DNA of 34,017 bases from Sporisorium sorghi. Its lineage: Eukaryota; Basidiomycota; Ustilaginomycetes; Ustilaginales; Ustilaginaceae. The position numbers were made by a program, and so were the translations under genes. Shown one piece after another: positions 1 to 10,523 of this stretch. The notes below the pieces were generated by a model. It saw only the letters and a program-made list of their open reading frames with translations, did no database searches and was not told the origin of the DNA. Within the stretch, counting starts at the first letter, position 1. Each line of letters opens with the position of its first letter. Location of the stretch: the NCBI GenBank assembly GCA_023212695.1, contig JALCCG010000211.1, positions 3,546 through 37,562 of the forward strand, in the 5' to 3' direction.

Positions 1-45
1 TTTTGTGTTTTTTTGAAGGTTTTTGGAGGGTTGTGGTCAAGTTGT

Positions 46-102
<57 letters not shown>

Positions 103-584
103 GTGTTGTCACGCTCTGCAAGCACGAATTTGTTTTGTTTTCTGAAAATTTCTCCTCCACTCTTCTGTCGCCCCGCCGGCTCTGTCAGTATGCCTGTCTG
201 TGCGTTCGACCGACTCCCGAGGAGTGCTAGCCAAGCGACAAGAAAGCCGAGCGACGCGCTTTGCACAGACAACGCAACACACCCTCCATCTCCATCTCTA
301 TCTCTCTCTCATCTTTTCAGTTGGACCAAGCTGCTATCAAGCACGAAGGCCGCACCGCTCACTAGCCATTCGAAGGAACGGTCTCGCTCGCAAACATCAA
401 GAGGACCATGCTCTGTCGCTAGAAGACTAGATTTCGATCCTTCACCTTCTGTCATCCTCTGACGATTTGCTCTGCCTTGCGCGCGCTTCTGGGTTGCACA
501 CTCGCAACGACCATCTCCTAGCTGCCTCAATAGCCGCTGCATCTACGGCGCAGCTCATCTGCCTCGAGCAGCTCGCTAAAGATC
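1..584. other. Upstream region of the KEI1-like gene; no gene seen
   Basis: No convincing coding region lies here. The stretch begins T-rich, contains an uninterrupted T tract (47-101), and then becomes CT- and CA-rich up to the ATG at 585, as expected for a fungal promoter and leader. Reading frames here are low-complexity or run as shadows into the downstream gene. Any gene to the left is cut off by the window edge. Confidence 0.6.
47..101. repeat. Poly(T) tract, 55 nt
   Basis: An uninterrupted run of T from 47 to 101. It resembles in kind the poly(A) runs at 29496-29524 and 33943-33991. No target-site duplication or element body was recognised next to it, so a retroelement tail is not supported. 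Its exact length may be affected by sequencing. Confidence 0.95.
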
Positions 585-1490
585 ATGTCGTCGCGACTCT
601 ACTTGCGCTTGCCCAACTTGCCGTCGTTCCACCATGCCATCACCTCGTTTCTCGGCTTCATGGATCTCAAGATCGGTGCTTCCATCTTGACCTTGTTCGC
701 GCTCTTCAACAAGATTGCCGGTGTGTACGGCATCCTTGCCGTCTTCCAGGGCGGCACGTTTGCCCAGGTGGCCTTGTACCTTTACTCGATAGCCACCATT
801 GTCGTATTCCTCTGGGGGCTCAAAGGCATTTCGGACGAGGACGCGCAGCACGTGCTCACGTACGCGCACCTCTTTACGCTCGACCACATGATCTCGACGT
901 TCTGGACGCTCCTCTTCACCTTCAACTGGTTCTACTTCACGCCGCACGATGGCCGTCCGACCACGAACCAGTCGTCGCACCAGACGGGCCTCATGGACCT
1001 TATCGAGTCCATCGAGTCGCAGTACAGGACGCCCGAGCAGATGGCCAAGCTGCACCACGATCAACTCACGCCTGATCAGCGCAAGACCAGCGCACAACGT
1101 ATCTGGAAGGAGGAGAAGGATTTCTCGGCGGCGGTGCTGGGGCTCGGCTGGCTCATCAAGATCTACTTTGCCCTCGTGCTCTATTCGTATGCGCTCCATC
1201 TGCGCCACGGCACCTACCGCTCCTTGCCGCTGTCTAAAGCGTCCGCCAATTCGGCCGCCTCGAGATCCGGTGGAGCAGGCGCGCGATCCGCGTACCGCTA
1301 CCATCCCGTGGTCGAAGAGGACGAGCTGGAGAGCTGGAGCGATGATGGTGAGGCAGATGCCAATGCAGGCCAGCAGTCCAGCAGCAAGGCAGCTGGCAAC
1401 AGCAGCGGCTCAATACCGCCGGCAGCAGCTTCGTCGGGTGACAATGCATCGGGTGGAGCGAGAGCCGTCATTGACCGCTTGGCTTCATAG
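585..1490 (+). CDS. KEI1: Inositolphosphorylceramide synthase regulatory subunit, Kei1-like
   Basis: This 301-residue protein resembles the fungal Kei1 family, the Golgi partner that the catalytic subunit Aur1 needs to transfer inositol phosphate from phosphatidylinositol to ceramide. The N-terminus (LPNLPSFHHAITSFLGFMDL, from residue 9) leads into about four hydrophobic segments at roughly 28-52, 60-82, 95-118 and 182-206. A loop of about 65 residues, rich in charged and polar residues, separates segments 3 and 4. The tail from about 207 to 301 is polar, Ser/Ala/Gly-rich and has an acidic patch (VVEEDELESWSDDGE). In yeast the Kei1 tail carries Golgi sorting information; whether that holds here is inference. 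The yeast protein is shorter (about 220 residues), the excess here being mainly tail. The ATG at 585 is the first in frame that begins the conserved part. No intron is needed. Confidence 0.85.
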   Translation: MSSRLYLRLPNLPSFHHAITSFLGFMDLKIGASILTLFALFNKIAGVYGILAVFQGGTFAQVALYLYSIATIVVFLWGLKGISDEDAQHVLTYAHLFTLDHMISTFWTLLFTFNWFYFTPHDGRPTTNQSSHQTGLMDLIESIESQYRTPEQMAKLHHDQLTPDQRKTSAQRIWKEEKDFSAAVLGLGWLIKIYFALVLYSYALHLRHGTYRSLPLSKASANSAASRSGGAGARSAYRYHPVVEEDELESWSDDGEADANAGQQSSSKAAGNSSGSIPPAAASSGDNASGGARAVIDRLAS

Positions 1491-2255
1491 GAGTTGGAAT
1501 CTTCTCACCTTCACCCTCCTCCAATTGCTGCATCGTGGATGTCATCGAGGCTATCTTCGACCCGGATCTGTTGGCACATTGACAATGCATAAGCGACTCA
1601 TACAGGAACGTCTTTTGCGTGAAAGCGACTGTGTCTGGTTCTGTCAATGACGCGAGGCGTGGCTCGAATGTGGGTTCTTGAGTTCGCCCGTGATGCGGCG
1701 TGGAAAGCGTGCTCGAGGCTTTGCCTCTCGTTGATCGGTATCGGTTCACAATGAGAGATCGCATCGGCGATGGGCTCGTTTTCTAAATCCTTTGTTAGGC
1801 CACATCCTCGGCCGTAATTCTTTTTCACGTCACGTGGGCATTTAACCTCGTTGTATTCATGACATTGAATTGTGAATAACGAAAATTCAAGCGACTCCAC
1901 TCTTCAATACAAGTCGAGGAGAATTCAAAATTTCAAGGCAGCAGCTGGCAGTGTCGAGACTGGGAGCAACACTCAACTTCAAGATAGTGGTTCTGCAACT
2001 ACACTTTTGTCGACCTCGAATCGAGGCAGCGTGGTGCACTCTCGAGTTGTGAGCGGCATGGTGTGCGAGAGAGAGAGAGCGTTGATCCAACGGCTCTGCG
2101 TGAATCTTCTCAAAGTCTCAACCTGGAATTTCGTGGCACAGGCGTGGAGCAGCAGCAACATGGCAGCAAGCGCGGGAGAGTCATTCGTCGTCGTCGCTAT
2201 CGCCCTCTGTTCATCCACCACCAACCTCTCTCGTCACAACACATATTTCGTCAAG
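1491..2255. other. Intergenic region and leader of RPL26; no gene seen
   Basis: No recognisable gene. It should hold the 3' end of the KEI1-like transcript and the RPL26 promoter. The reading frame of RPL26 exon 1 stays open upstream to about 1872 and holds in-frame ATGs at 2058 and 2160. Family alignment argues against their use as the main start. A short GA run (gagagagagag) sits near 2070. Confidence 0.55.
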
Positions 2256-3529
2256 ATGGTCTCTTCGTCGCGCCGAGTTTCTCGCAAGGCTCACTTTGCC
2301 GCCCCCGCCCACATCCGACGAAAGATCCTCTCGGCCTCGCTCAACAAGGAGCTCCGCGCTGAGCACGGCGTAAGTATGCCCCCTTTGGCAAATGCAATCA
2401 TCTCGACGTTCGACAGATCCAGCCATGCACACCACCATCAGCCAGCAATTTAGCGTCATGCATTCGATATCGACCTCTTTCAGTGGCTTCATCAGCATCG
2501 ACAGCAGCATCGCATCGTGCAGCAGCCTCTTTGCTGCCGTCCCACGCAGCACTTGCATCGCCTTTAGCAGTCTCTAGGGAGCACCATCTCGGCAGCGGTG
2601 TGTCTATCAACAGCAATTAAGAGACGGAAGATGGAGGATATGCTGCCATCGTAGGGAACCAGCGGAGATGCAAAGTCAAGCGTGGTCCACACATTATGCA
2701 AGCAGCAAGGACGTAGGGACGCAACCTTTTGTCATTGCTGAATGGCTTCTGGTGGAGAACGGGTCGACCCCGAAAAGGAGGTTTCAAGCAAGTTCTGATC
2801 ACAGGGGTACAAGGTTCCGTCAGGATGGTTTCATATTCCCATTGACAGTGAATGCAGGATGCTGTCTGGACAAGCGTCGTTGTGCTTCAAGGATCGGGTC
2901 GATTCAGGATCTGGAAAACCAGTCTGTTGGTGCGTGGACAGGCCACGAGCAGAGATGATGCTGGATTGGAAGTGGACCCTCTCAGCAAACAGAGTAGCGA
3001 ATCGTGGCAGGGACATGCATCGCTCTCCAGCACCCACATTCTCACCATCAGCGAGATCGACACCCTTCATGCTGCTGGCGTCGGAGCAGACGCGATCGAC
3101 ATTATGACCGATACCTACCTGATCCGACCTACGCCATTTCGCCTCGGTCGTCTGGGTGCCTGCTCGAAAGTCGACGTCGATGATTGCATGCAGATATCCA
3201 GCTTCATTCTCGATCGCAACAACCAGTCCTGACACTCTACTCCTTTCCTCAAACAGATCCGATCGCTGCCCGTTCGCAAGGATGACGAGGTTCTGGTCGT
3301 CCGTGGTTCGTCCAAGGGCGCCGAGGGCAAGGTTACTCAGGTGTACCGCAAGAAGTGGGTGATCAACATCGAGCGCATCCACCGCGAGAAGACCAACGGT
3401 GCCACCGTCCCTCTCGGCATCCACCCCTCGAACGTTGTGATCACCAGCCTCAAGCTTGACGAGGACCGCAAGAAGATCATTGCGCGCAAGTCGTCCAAGA
3501 AGGAGACTGCTGAGGCCAAGGACAACTAA
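2256..3529 (+). CDS. RPL26: 60S ribosomal protein L26 (uL24), two exons
   Basis: Ribosomal protein of the large subunit (uL24 family), located near the peptide exit tunnel. Exons are 2256-2369 (38 codons) and 3257-3529. The donor GTAAGT at 2370 and the acceptor aaacag ending at 3256 join in phase 0, turning ...KELRAEHG into [17 protein letters not shown], exactly where the family reads KELR-x(2)-[YH]-[GN]-[IV]-[RK]-[SA]-[LM]-P-[IV]-R. The mature protein is 128 residues, slightly shorter than yeast L26. Recognisable blocks are [19 protein letters not shown], the KOW-type segment with [20 protein letters not shown], and [17 protein letters not shown]. The start at 2256 was chosen because M-V-S-S-S-R-R matches the beginning of the family; ATGs at 2160 and 2058 are in frame but would add residues with no family counterpart. 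The unusual part is the intron length, 887 nt. Confidence 0.95.
2370..3256 (+). other. RPL26 intron, 887 nt
   Basis: Donor GTAAGT (2370-2375), a likely branch site CTGAC near 3230 (agtcctgacact), a pyrimidine-rich stretch and an aaacag acceptor. It is far longer than the other introns in this window (69-422 nt). I looked for a box C/D snoRNA and found no clean C box (RTGATGA) paired with a D box (CTGA), and no convincing H/ACA element by eye. The open frames inside (for example 2852-3232) do not look like a known protein. Confidence 0.85.
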
Positions 3530-4275
3530 ACTCTTTGTTGCGTTGTTCTAGGTGTTTCAGTTAGTTTTCCGGTTCTTGTTCTCTTTGTCGCGGCATCATC
3601 TCTCTCATTCGCGTCGCTGTCTGATGGGGATTCCATGGTCGGCGCTTAGCTGTGTCTGTCGTGGCTTCCCCAGCAGTGGCGTGCAAAACGCAACACACTC
3701 CTTCCTCGGCGATCTTTTTCTTTCTGTACAACTCTTTGTTCTTTTCCAGCATCTTCTTTCTTCTTAAGCGACCCGAGGAAGGAGCTTTTTTCGACGAGTT
3801 CAGACATCATCTCAACCTGCACAACGGCGGGGACGTGGAGCGCAGTTGTGGTTTCTGGCTGCTGCAACTGTGATTCTGGATCTTTCCGTTTCGTCAGGAT
3901 GTCGACCTTTACCCCTTTCATACACTGTAGAGCGATAGTGCAAGCTCTTTGTCTCTACATCCCATACGCCAGTCGTACCGCGATTCAGCGTGCGATCTCA
4001 CCCAAAAATCAAACACACACTAGTGACTCTCCCCTCTTTGTTTGTGGTCTGTCTCGAGCATGTGATGTTTGAGTGTGTGCATCCAAAGTTGCTCCGTGTG
4101 GCGGCATCTTGTGATGGCTCAAGAGAGGAGGGTATCGTTGCGGGTAAGTGGCTCGAAGACGAGTCGGTTTTTTAGCGTCTTTTTGAGACCCCAATTTTTT
4201 TGGTTTGAATTTTTTTGACAGTATTTTCTTGTTGTCACAATTCGCTAGCGGCGTCGGCATCAGACCCCAACTTAG

Positions 4276-4678
4276 CCTCGGCACGACTCGCAGCAACAAC
4301 AAAGGCGTCCCGACGGATACACCTCGAGAGAAAGAGGGCCGCTGGTCGCGTTCATGCTTCCACGCATGGAAGTGCCCTATCGAAGCTCGTTATCTTACTG
4401 GCTGCCCTGCGAGTCGGTCCGCATCCCTGACCATCTCGCCGTTCTCGAACAAGATCCTTCCTCGTCCCCATTGATCGGTATTCAAGTGCAGGTGTCCATT
4501 GTTGGTCAGCCGGTAAGTTTTTGCTTGCCGCAGTTCTCGATCCCCTGCATGCTGCCGTTGCATGCCTTAGTCTGCCCCCAAGACAAACGAGGTCGAGAGC
4601 TTGATCGCTAGCAACGAAAGTGGGTTGCGAAGAGGTGATCTCTCTCTCTCTCTCTCTTAAATTCAGACGGTGGTGTGA
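4276..4678 (+). other. Possible small or fragmentary exon pair, unrecognised
   Basis: Frame 1 is open from 4276 to a GTAAGT donor at 4513, with an ATG at 4354. From that ATG it reads a non-repetitive peptide of 53 residues that contains IPDHLAVLEQDPSSSPLIG. A possible acceptor (attcag, ending at 4666) would add T-V-V and a stop at 4676-4678, giving about 56 residues. Codon choice (many C/G third positions) resembles the neighbouring genes. I recognise no family. It could be a chance open frame, a relic, or part of a non-coding transcript. Confidence 0.2.
4639..4657. repeat. (TC)n microsatellite
   Basis: About nine TC units followed by TTAAATTC, directly before a possible splice acceptor. It is a simple repeat with no further structure seen. 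Confidence 0.9.
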
Positions 4679-5736
4679 TTTGCACATGTGATGCCTCTAG
4701 TGTTCAGTCAAGCGATGGCACCATCGCTTTGAATTTTTGCAAAAGAGACCGACGTGGCGCCGTGCCCGCCTTTTCTGGTCACGGGTTCATTTTTTGGTCT
4801 CTCTTTCTTTCGGTACAGATCCCGACGTTCGTGTGCTTTGTTGCTCTGCTGTTTCGAACGCTGCTGAGCCACTCTTGAACAGGCGTGGGAAAGTGTGTGA
4901 CGCTCTCGGCTTTGCTCCGTATTCGAGGCAGGCCGGCACCATATCGGCAGAGTTGACAAAAAGACTGATGCAGCTGAGCAAAAAGGTGTGGCTTTGCGCG
5001 AGCAGGAGGGAAAAAAGAGTTGAGCCGAGTCTCGATTTTTCGCTTTTTCCACTGCCACACACGCAGCGCAGCACAAGCAAGCAAGCAAGCAAGCGAAACC
5101 GCTCATCGTCACTCTTCCTTCCACCTTTTCCTCCAATCTCGCTTCCCACTTCTCTCTTGTTGCTTATACGCCATCACTGCGACATTGCGTGCCTGCTCTG
5201 TCGATCCCGTTCTGGACCTCTTCGATAGCGAACCCTCAACTGGTTCCGCACACGAGCATCAAGCACCGAGCACGAACACAACCTCGCCACTGCCACCGCC
5301 GCAGTTTATCTCCTCCTCCTGCACCCCGGATAACGCCATTCTTTCGTGATCACCTCCGCCCTCCATCGACGCATCCGTCCCGCCTCCTCTTGCTGCGCGC
5401 CAGTCTTCTGTTGTCCGGTGGCTCGCATCATCAGTATCGTCGTCACGCGCTGCTTGTCAACTTCGACTCTACTGCAAGCGCCACTCGGGGTTTACTCTCT
5501 GTTTGCTGCGCACGCTTGCACCTCTCGCTCCGCCGCCGGTCGATCGCCTAGGTCATCCAGTTCCAGGCCAGCACTCCCACGCTTGCGCATCGCTAGCATC
5601 GCCTCCGGCCAACGTGCAACTACCTCGGATCTGCCTCTTCCGCATCACAGGACCCTTGGAGCACAATCCAACACAGCTCGGCGCGGCACAGCAGAGCACA
5701 GCACAGCACCACGCAGGTCAACCGACAAGCTCTGCA

Positions 5737-5778
5737 ATGCACACGCATCTGCACTCGCATCTGCACTCGAGCTTCTGA
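5737..5778 (+). promoter_or_regulatory. Short His-rich upstream ORF before MET30
   Basis: An ATG at 5737 opens a 13-codon frame reading MHTHLHSHLHSSF and a TGA, ending 63 nt before the MET30 start. It is built on two near-identical gcatctgcactc units. If the transcript starts upstream, as the long CT-rich leader suggests, ribosomes would meet this ATG first. Regulation of MET30 by it is inference. Confidence 0.35.
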
Positions 5779-5841
5779 GCTTCAATCACTTGGCCCAACT
5801 CCACGGCTTTCTGCCTGCTCCTTCAGGTCACACTCTAAAAA

Positions 5842-8800
5842 ATGTCAGCAAGCTCGACGGGGCGATCTCCCTCGCTAGGAGCGACGCCTTCCTCCTCTTC
5901 ATTGCACCACCACCACCTTCAGCAGCAATCAATACACAGCTCATCACATTCGCTTGATTACATCGAGCATCCTCGATCGCAGGATCTGCAGTCGCAGCAG
6001 CCCGTCTCGACGCCAAGCTCTGCGATTGCTTCTTCGTCCAGGCAAACCCTCGACCAACACCAAGCAGCTACAGAAACATCGACTCCACCACATACAGCAT
6101 CTTGCTCCTCTCGTTCAGCGAGCAGACGACGCGCATCGGCGTCATCACCTCTATCATCGCCCGCGTCCACCTACGCCATCGACGACTCGGACCTCGACTC
6201 ACAGACGCTCTCGCTCTCTGCTCACCTACAGGGAGGGTTTCACTCCAGCATCCCCACAAAAACCCGTGGTGCTAGCGCGGATCATCCCAACACCTCGGCG
6301 ATGGCCACTCTCACCGTCAACACACCACCCGCCGTCCATCAATCCGATCCAATGCTCCAGTATCGCTCCACCAACAGTCCGCTTCACAAGTCGGCCGCCT
6401 CCTTCCACCAGCATCATCAGTCTCCCTCGCCTCCCTATACACAGCCTCCTGTCACATCGTCGCTGGCCAACGTCACTGCCGGCGACGGCTGGGCTATCGT
6501 GCCCAAATCAGCAAGGTCCAGTCCAGCGACTCTAGATGCTGCGGCCGTCGCCTCATCCAGCACGTCGTCAGCCTTGGCAGCACAGCAGCCCAACATTGCC
6601 GATCTCTCCGGTCTCAGCCAGGCTGCCTACGCTCATGCCGCCAACGACGCCACCAACCGTCGCTGTGGGCCTGCTGACCTGGGCTCCAGCTACGATGTCC
6701 CTTTCGGAGAGAGGGCATCCCCCGCCATCATCTCGCTCGCTCAACGCAACGCTAGACCCTTGAGCCGCAACGGCACTCGTCCACCCAGTCCTTTGACTCT
6801 GTCCTCCGCCTTGCCAAGTGATCCTTTGAACCCATCGGGCTCGCATCGAGGAGGTCTGCGCGGTTCCGACGAGGATCTCGAAGTCGCGGACAAGGACACT
6901 GCCATGGACACGAGCGACGACAGCTGTACCTCGACTGGCGCCACACCTCTGGTGCCGCCAGCAACTCGCAAGCTCTGTGTGCGACATCAGCGCATGGCCG
7001 ATGAAGGCACCACCGCCCGTCTGCAAAAGGTATGTTCCTCCTCCCACCGCCGCCGCCGTTCTCTTCCTCCAATTCTCCTCTCCCAATTTTTCCATCGCCT
7101 TGCAGCCTTCTGTTTGTCTCTCAAAGAGCCATTCCGGGCTTGCGATGTCGATGCAGGTCCGACAGCTTCGTGTCGCCCATTTGTCTCTAGCGGGCGCTTG
7201 AAGCTGTCCAGCGATGGTCAAAGGTTCTCCTTCGACCGTAGTGGATCCTCGATCATGCTATAACGAAACACTCTGTTTGAAGCCTCGATCTGCCTTATAG
7301 GTCGTGTGCTATAAGTGATGTGGTACATTTTTCCTTCATTTCTCTCGCTGTTGCTTGTGGCGTTCACTTCGTCGTCCAACACACATCATACTGACCACTC
7401 ATCTACCTTGCATCGTTTGCGCGATTTTCGTTGGTGTTTGACTGTCGATAGTCCATCGAAAGCCTCCCCTTGGCCGATCAGACAGCCGTCAACACGGTGT
7501 GGTCCCTCTTCTCGTCCTCCTCTCATTCGCGAAGGGCACTCATCCTCCAAGGCATCCTCACCATGTGCTGCTTCAGCCAGCTGTCGCTTCTATCTTCCGA
7601 GCTGGCGCTGGCCATCCGCATCGACCCCTTCTCGCTCTTCCCGCGAGAGGTGTCGCTCAAGGTGCTGGGTCATCTGGATGCGATGAGCCTCGGTAGAGCC
7701 GCACAAGTGAGCCGATCGTGGAAGCAGCTCGCCGACGACGATCTGCTCTGGCGCAACATGTGCGAGCAGCACATTGAGCGCAAGTGCGAAAAGTGTGGTT
7801 GGGGTCTCCCGCTGCTCAGTGAACGCCGACGTCGTGTGCCTGGACCTGCCGTGCAGCTGGGTACGCCCGAGTCGCGCGATCTCAGCTCCGACGGCTCGGG
7901 TTGCCCTTCCTCTTCGACGCCTGGCTCGCTCAAGCGCAGCATCACCGCCGCCGCCAACGCCGCCGCGCTCGAAAAGCAGTCTCGATCGCGTGCTTCCAGT
8001 CCGTCCCCCTCGAGCGGTCGAAATCACTCTCGCTCCGTCTCGGGACAGCGCGATCTGCAGATGAATACCATCCCCGAGCACACAGACCGCGACGCTCCGC
8101 CTCTCAAGAAGCAACGCAGCGGTCTCAATGGCGAGGCAACCGCCTCTGGTCCTTCTAGCAGCGTTCCCAAGACGCGACCTTGGAAGTCGGTTTATTGCGA
8201 GCGTCTGGCCATCGAGCGAAATTGGCGTCGCGGCCGTTACACTTCGCGCACGCTCACGGGTCACACGGACGGCATCATGTGTCTCCAGTTCAACGAGAAC
8301 CTGGCACACCCCGCCTTCCCTGTGGTCATTACGGGCAGCTACGACCGCACAGCACGCATCTGGAACCTCGAAACGGGCGAGATGCTTCGCGTGCTCGAGG
8401 GTCACACACGAGGTGTGCGCTGCTTGCAGTTCGACGAGGCCAAGCTCATCACGGGCTCCATGGACCGCACGCTCAAGATCTGGAACTGGAGGACCGGCGC
8501 GTTGATGCGCACGCTCGAGGGTCACACCGAGGGCATCGTTTGCCTGCACTTCAACGACGATACCCTTGCCAGTGGCAGTGCCGACAGCAACATCAAGATT
8601 TGGAACTTCCGCACAGGCGAGTGCTACACGCTCAGGGGCCACCGCGACTGGGTCAATGCTGTTACGCTCTGGACGGGTCCAGCCGCCAAGAAGCGTCAGC
8701 AGCGTCTGCGTGAAGCACTCTGTGAAGCTCGTCCCGCCACCTCGATCAAGGAGGAGGACCCCACTGCTGCGGGTACGTTCCTTTTCTCGGCTTCGGATGA

Positions 8801-10076
8801 CGGCTCAATCCGACTCTGGGATCTGGGCCTGCGCGAGTGTCTGCTCACGTTTGAGGGACACGTTGGCCAGGTGCAGAGTCTGAAGCTGGTTTTGATGGAC
8901 GACGAGGCCGTTCGAAAGCTCGTCGGCGGTGCAGCCGGCGGTGTTGATGCCGAGACGCCTGCGCACCAGCGCAACGGTGGCTCGCGTCAGAATGGCAACG
9001 GCGACGAAGAGGCGAATGCGTCCGAGGTTGGTGACCAGGATATGCTGTCATTGGAAGACCAGGAGTCGTACTTTCTTGGCGATGCGAGCCTGTCGCCTTC
9101 TCGTCAACCGCTTGGAGCAGGCTTGACAACCTCTGTGGGAGCAGGAGCGGACGTTGGCTCCAGCAGCAGCACTACCACCAGGGTCGGTGCCGCTGCCGCC
9201 GCCGCGGCGCGTCGACCTTCAAATGCAGGCGAGATCCCCGAACGCTTTTACCATGCTGGCAATGGCGCTGGCAACGGCGCTGGACTTCGTCGCACTGTGC
9301 CAGGAGCTGGTTCGTCTTCGTCTTCGTCGCAGCAGCGACAACGTCGTCGAATTGACGAGACGCTCTTGCGTGTTCAGGAGCGCCTGTGTGCGGCTGGGCT
9401 CGTCGACCCGCTGCCGCTGGATGCCGAGATGGGCGACTTGGATCCCACCATCCGTCCCGCTCGTTCTAGCAGTGGCAACCGATCGGGCGACGAGCAGTCG
9501 CAGCACCAGCGCAACGGCAGCACCAGCGCCAATGGCAAGCAGACTTCCACCTCCGACCGCAGCAACAACAACAGCACCGCCACCGATCGCCACCACGCCA
9601 AGCCGCGACCGGTGCTCATCTCGGGCTCGCTGGACAACACGCTCAAGATCTGGGACGTGCGCACGGGCCGCTGCATCCGTACGCTGTTCGGCCACGTCGA
9701 GGGGGTGTGGTCGCTGGACGTGGACAAGCTGCGCATTGCGTCGGCGTCGCACGATCGCACGATCAAGATCTGGGACCGCGATACGGGGTATTGCCAGAAT
9801 ACGCTGGTTGGGCACAAGGGTGCGGTGACGTGTGTGAGTCTGAGCGACGATAAGATTGTCAGTGGCAGCGACGATGGCGATATCAAGGTGTGGAGCTTTG
9901 CTGCTGGGGCTGGGGGTGGCAATGCAGCGGTAGCGGCGGTGCAGGGTAGTGGTGGACCAGCCGCGCCGGCGACGCAGCACCGGTTTGCGAACCCGGTGAA
10001 TGGTGCCGCTGCGGCGGATCTTGGCGGGACTGCCCCCCCCGGCGTGATCTCTCTAAGTTACATCCCTAGGTTTTGA
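5842..10076 (+). CDS. MET30: MET30/SCON-2-type F-box and WD40 protein, SCF substrate receptor
   Basis: Substrate-recognition subunit of an SCF ubiquitin ligase. In yeast and Neurospora the family targets sulfur-metabolism activators and links sulfur status and heavy-metal stress to the cell cycle. Exons are 5842-7029 (396 codons) and 7452-10076, phase-0 junction K|SIESLPLADQTAVNTVW, giving 1270 residues. Residues 1-370 are Ser/His/Pro/Gln low complexity. KLCVRHQRMADE (about 377-388) and the block after the junction match the family leader. The F-box lies at about 453-500 (FPREVSLKVLGHLDAMSLGR), followed by the family signature HIERKCEKCGWGLPLL. WD40 repeats begin near 660 (TLTGHTDGIMCLQF). 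About four and a half repeats are followed by a low-complexity insert at roughly 880-1114. The propeller then closes with SGSLDNTLKIWD and two further repeats to about 1213. The N-terminus and insert are much longer than in yeast Met30. The neighbouring genes give no pathway clue. Confidence 0.93.
7030..7451 (+). other. MET30 intron, 422 nt
   Basis: Donor GTATGT at 7030 and acceptor gtcgatag ending at 7451. Splicing restores the family-conserved segment directly before the F-box. Reading through without splicing hits a stop at 7261-7263, so retention would give a 473-residue protein without F-box or WD40 repeats. Confidence 0.85.
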
Positions 10077-10523
10077 ACGTTTAGATTCTGTTTGTTTCAT
10101 CTGTGTACTTTGCATTCCTTGTCTCGTCCCTTTCTTGGCTCTTACTTTTGCATGCAACTTTGTTGATTGTTCGACTCTGTTTCCCGTTGCGCGCGCAGAC
10201 GTGATGGGCTTTGTAAAGTGATGGTGCCGGAGCGAGGTTGTGCACCCATCCTCTTTGTGTGACTCTTGGTGTGAACTCTTCACTTTTGAGGGGTAAGTCC
10301 CGCGGTCCCGCTTACACATGCACACCCGCTTTCTCGCCACGTCACCGCCTCCAGACCGACTGCTTGCTACGACCTTAACTTTGATTGACCTGAGCGAGCT
10401 AAATTTACGGTACACTTTTACACTTTTTAAGAACACGACGCGGCCAAAAGCGCTTCTTGCCCAACTGAGCTCTGGCGGGGGGTAGAGAGAACTATACTAT
10501 CAAATTGACGGTGGCATGGCGCG
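10077..10523. other. Convergent 3' region between MET30 and the HP1 gene
   Basis: A 447-bp stretch holding the 3' flanks of two converging genes. It is T-rich on the + strand just after the MET30 stop. I see no coding region or RNA gene. Confidence 0.6.

Larger units (their letters stand above)
3530..5841. other. 2.3-kb stretch between RPL26 and MET30; no confident gene
   Basis: This contains the RPL26 3' flank and the promoter and leader of MET30. The last roughly 750 bp are CT/CA-rich and free of recognisable proteins, consistent with a long leader, and carry a small upstream ORF (5737-5778). A CT repeat lies at 4639-4657 and an AAGC/CAAG repeat near 5075-5095. A short segment at 4276-4512 has coding-like codon use and is reported separately. 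No tRNA or snRNA was recognised. Confidence 0.5.

Noticed and set aside
2852..3232. 126-codon open frame in the RPL26 intron
   Set aside because: No family, no ATG with supporting context, and it lies wholly inside a well-defined intron; chance openness is likelier.
2940..3240. Box C/D snoRNA in the RPL26 intron
   Set aside because: GATGATG-like and CTGA words are present, but no proper RTGATGA C box with flanking stem and correctly spaced D box was found by eye.
5346..5957. 203-codon open frame upstream of MET30
   Set aside because: Ser/Ala/Arg-rich translation of a CT/CA-rich leader that overlaps the MET30 start in another frame; no family.
7590..8642. 350-codon open frame on the minus strand
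   Set aside because: Shadow of the MET30 F-box/WD40 exon; no domain recognised.
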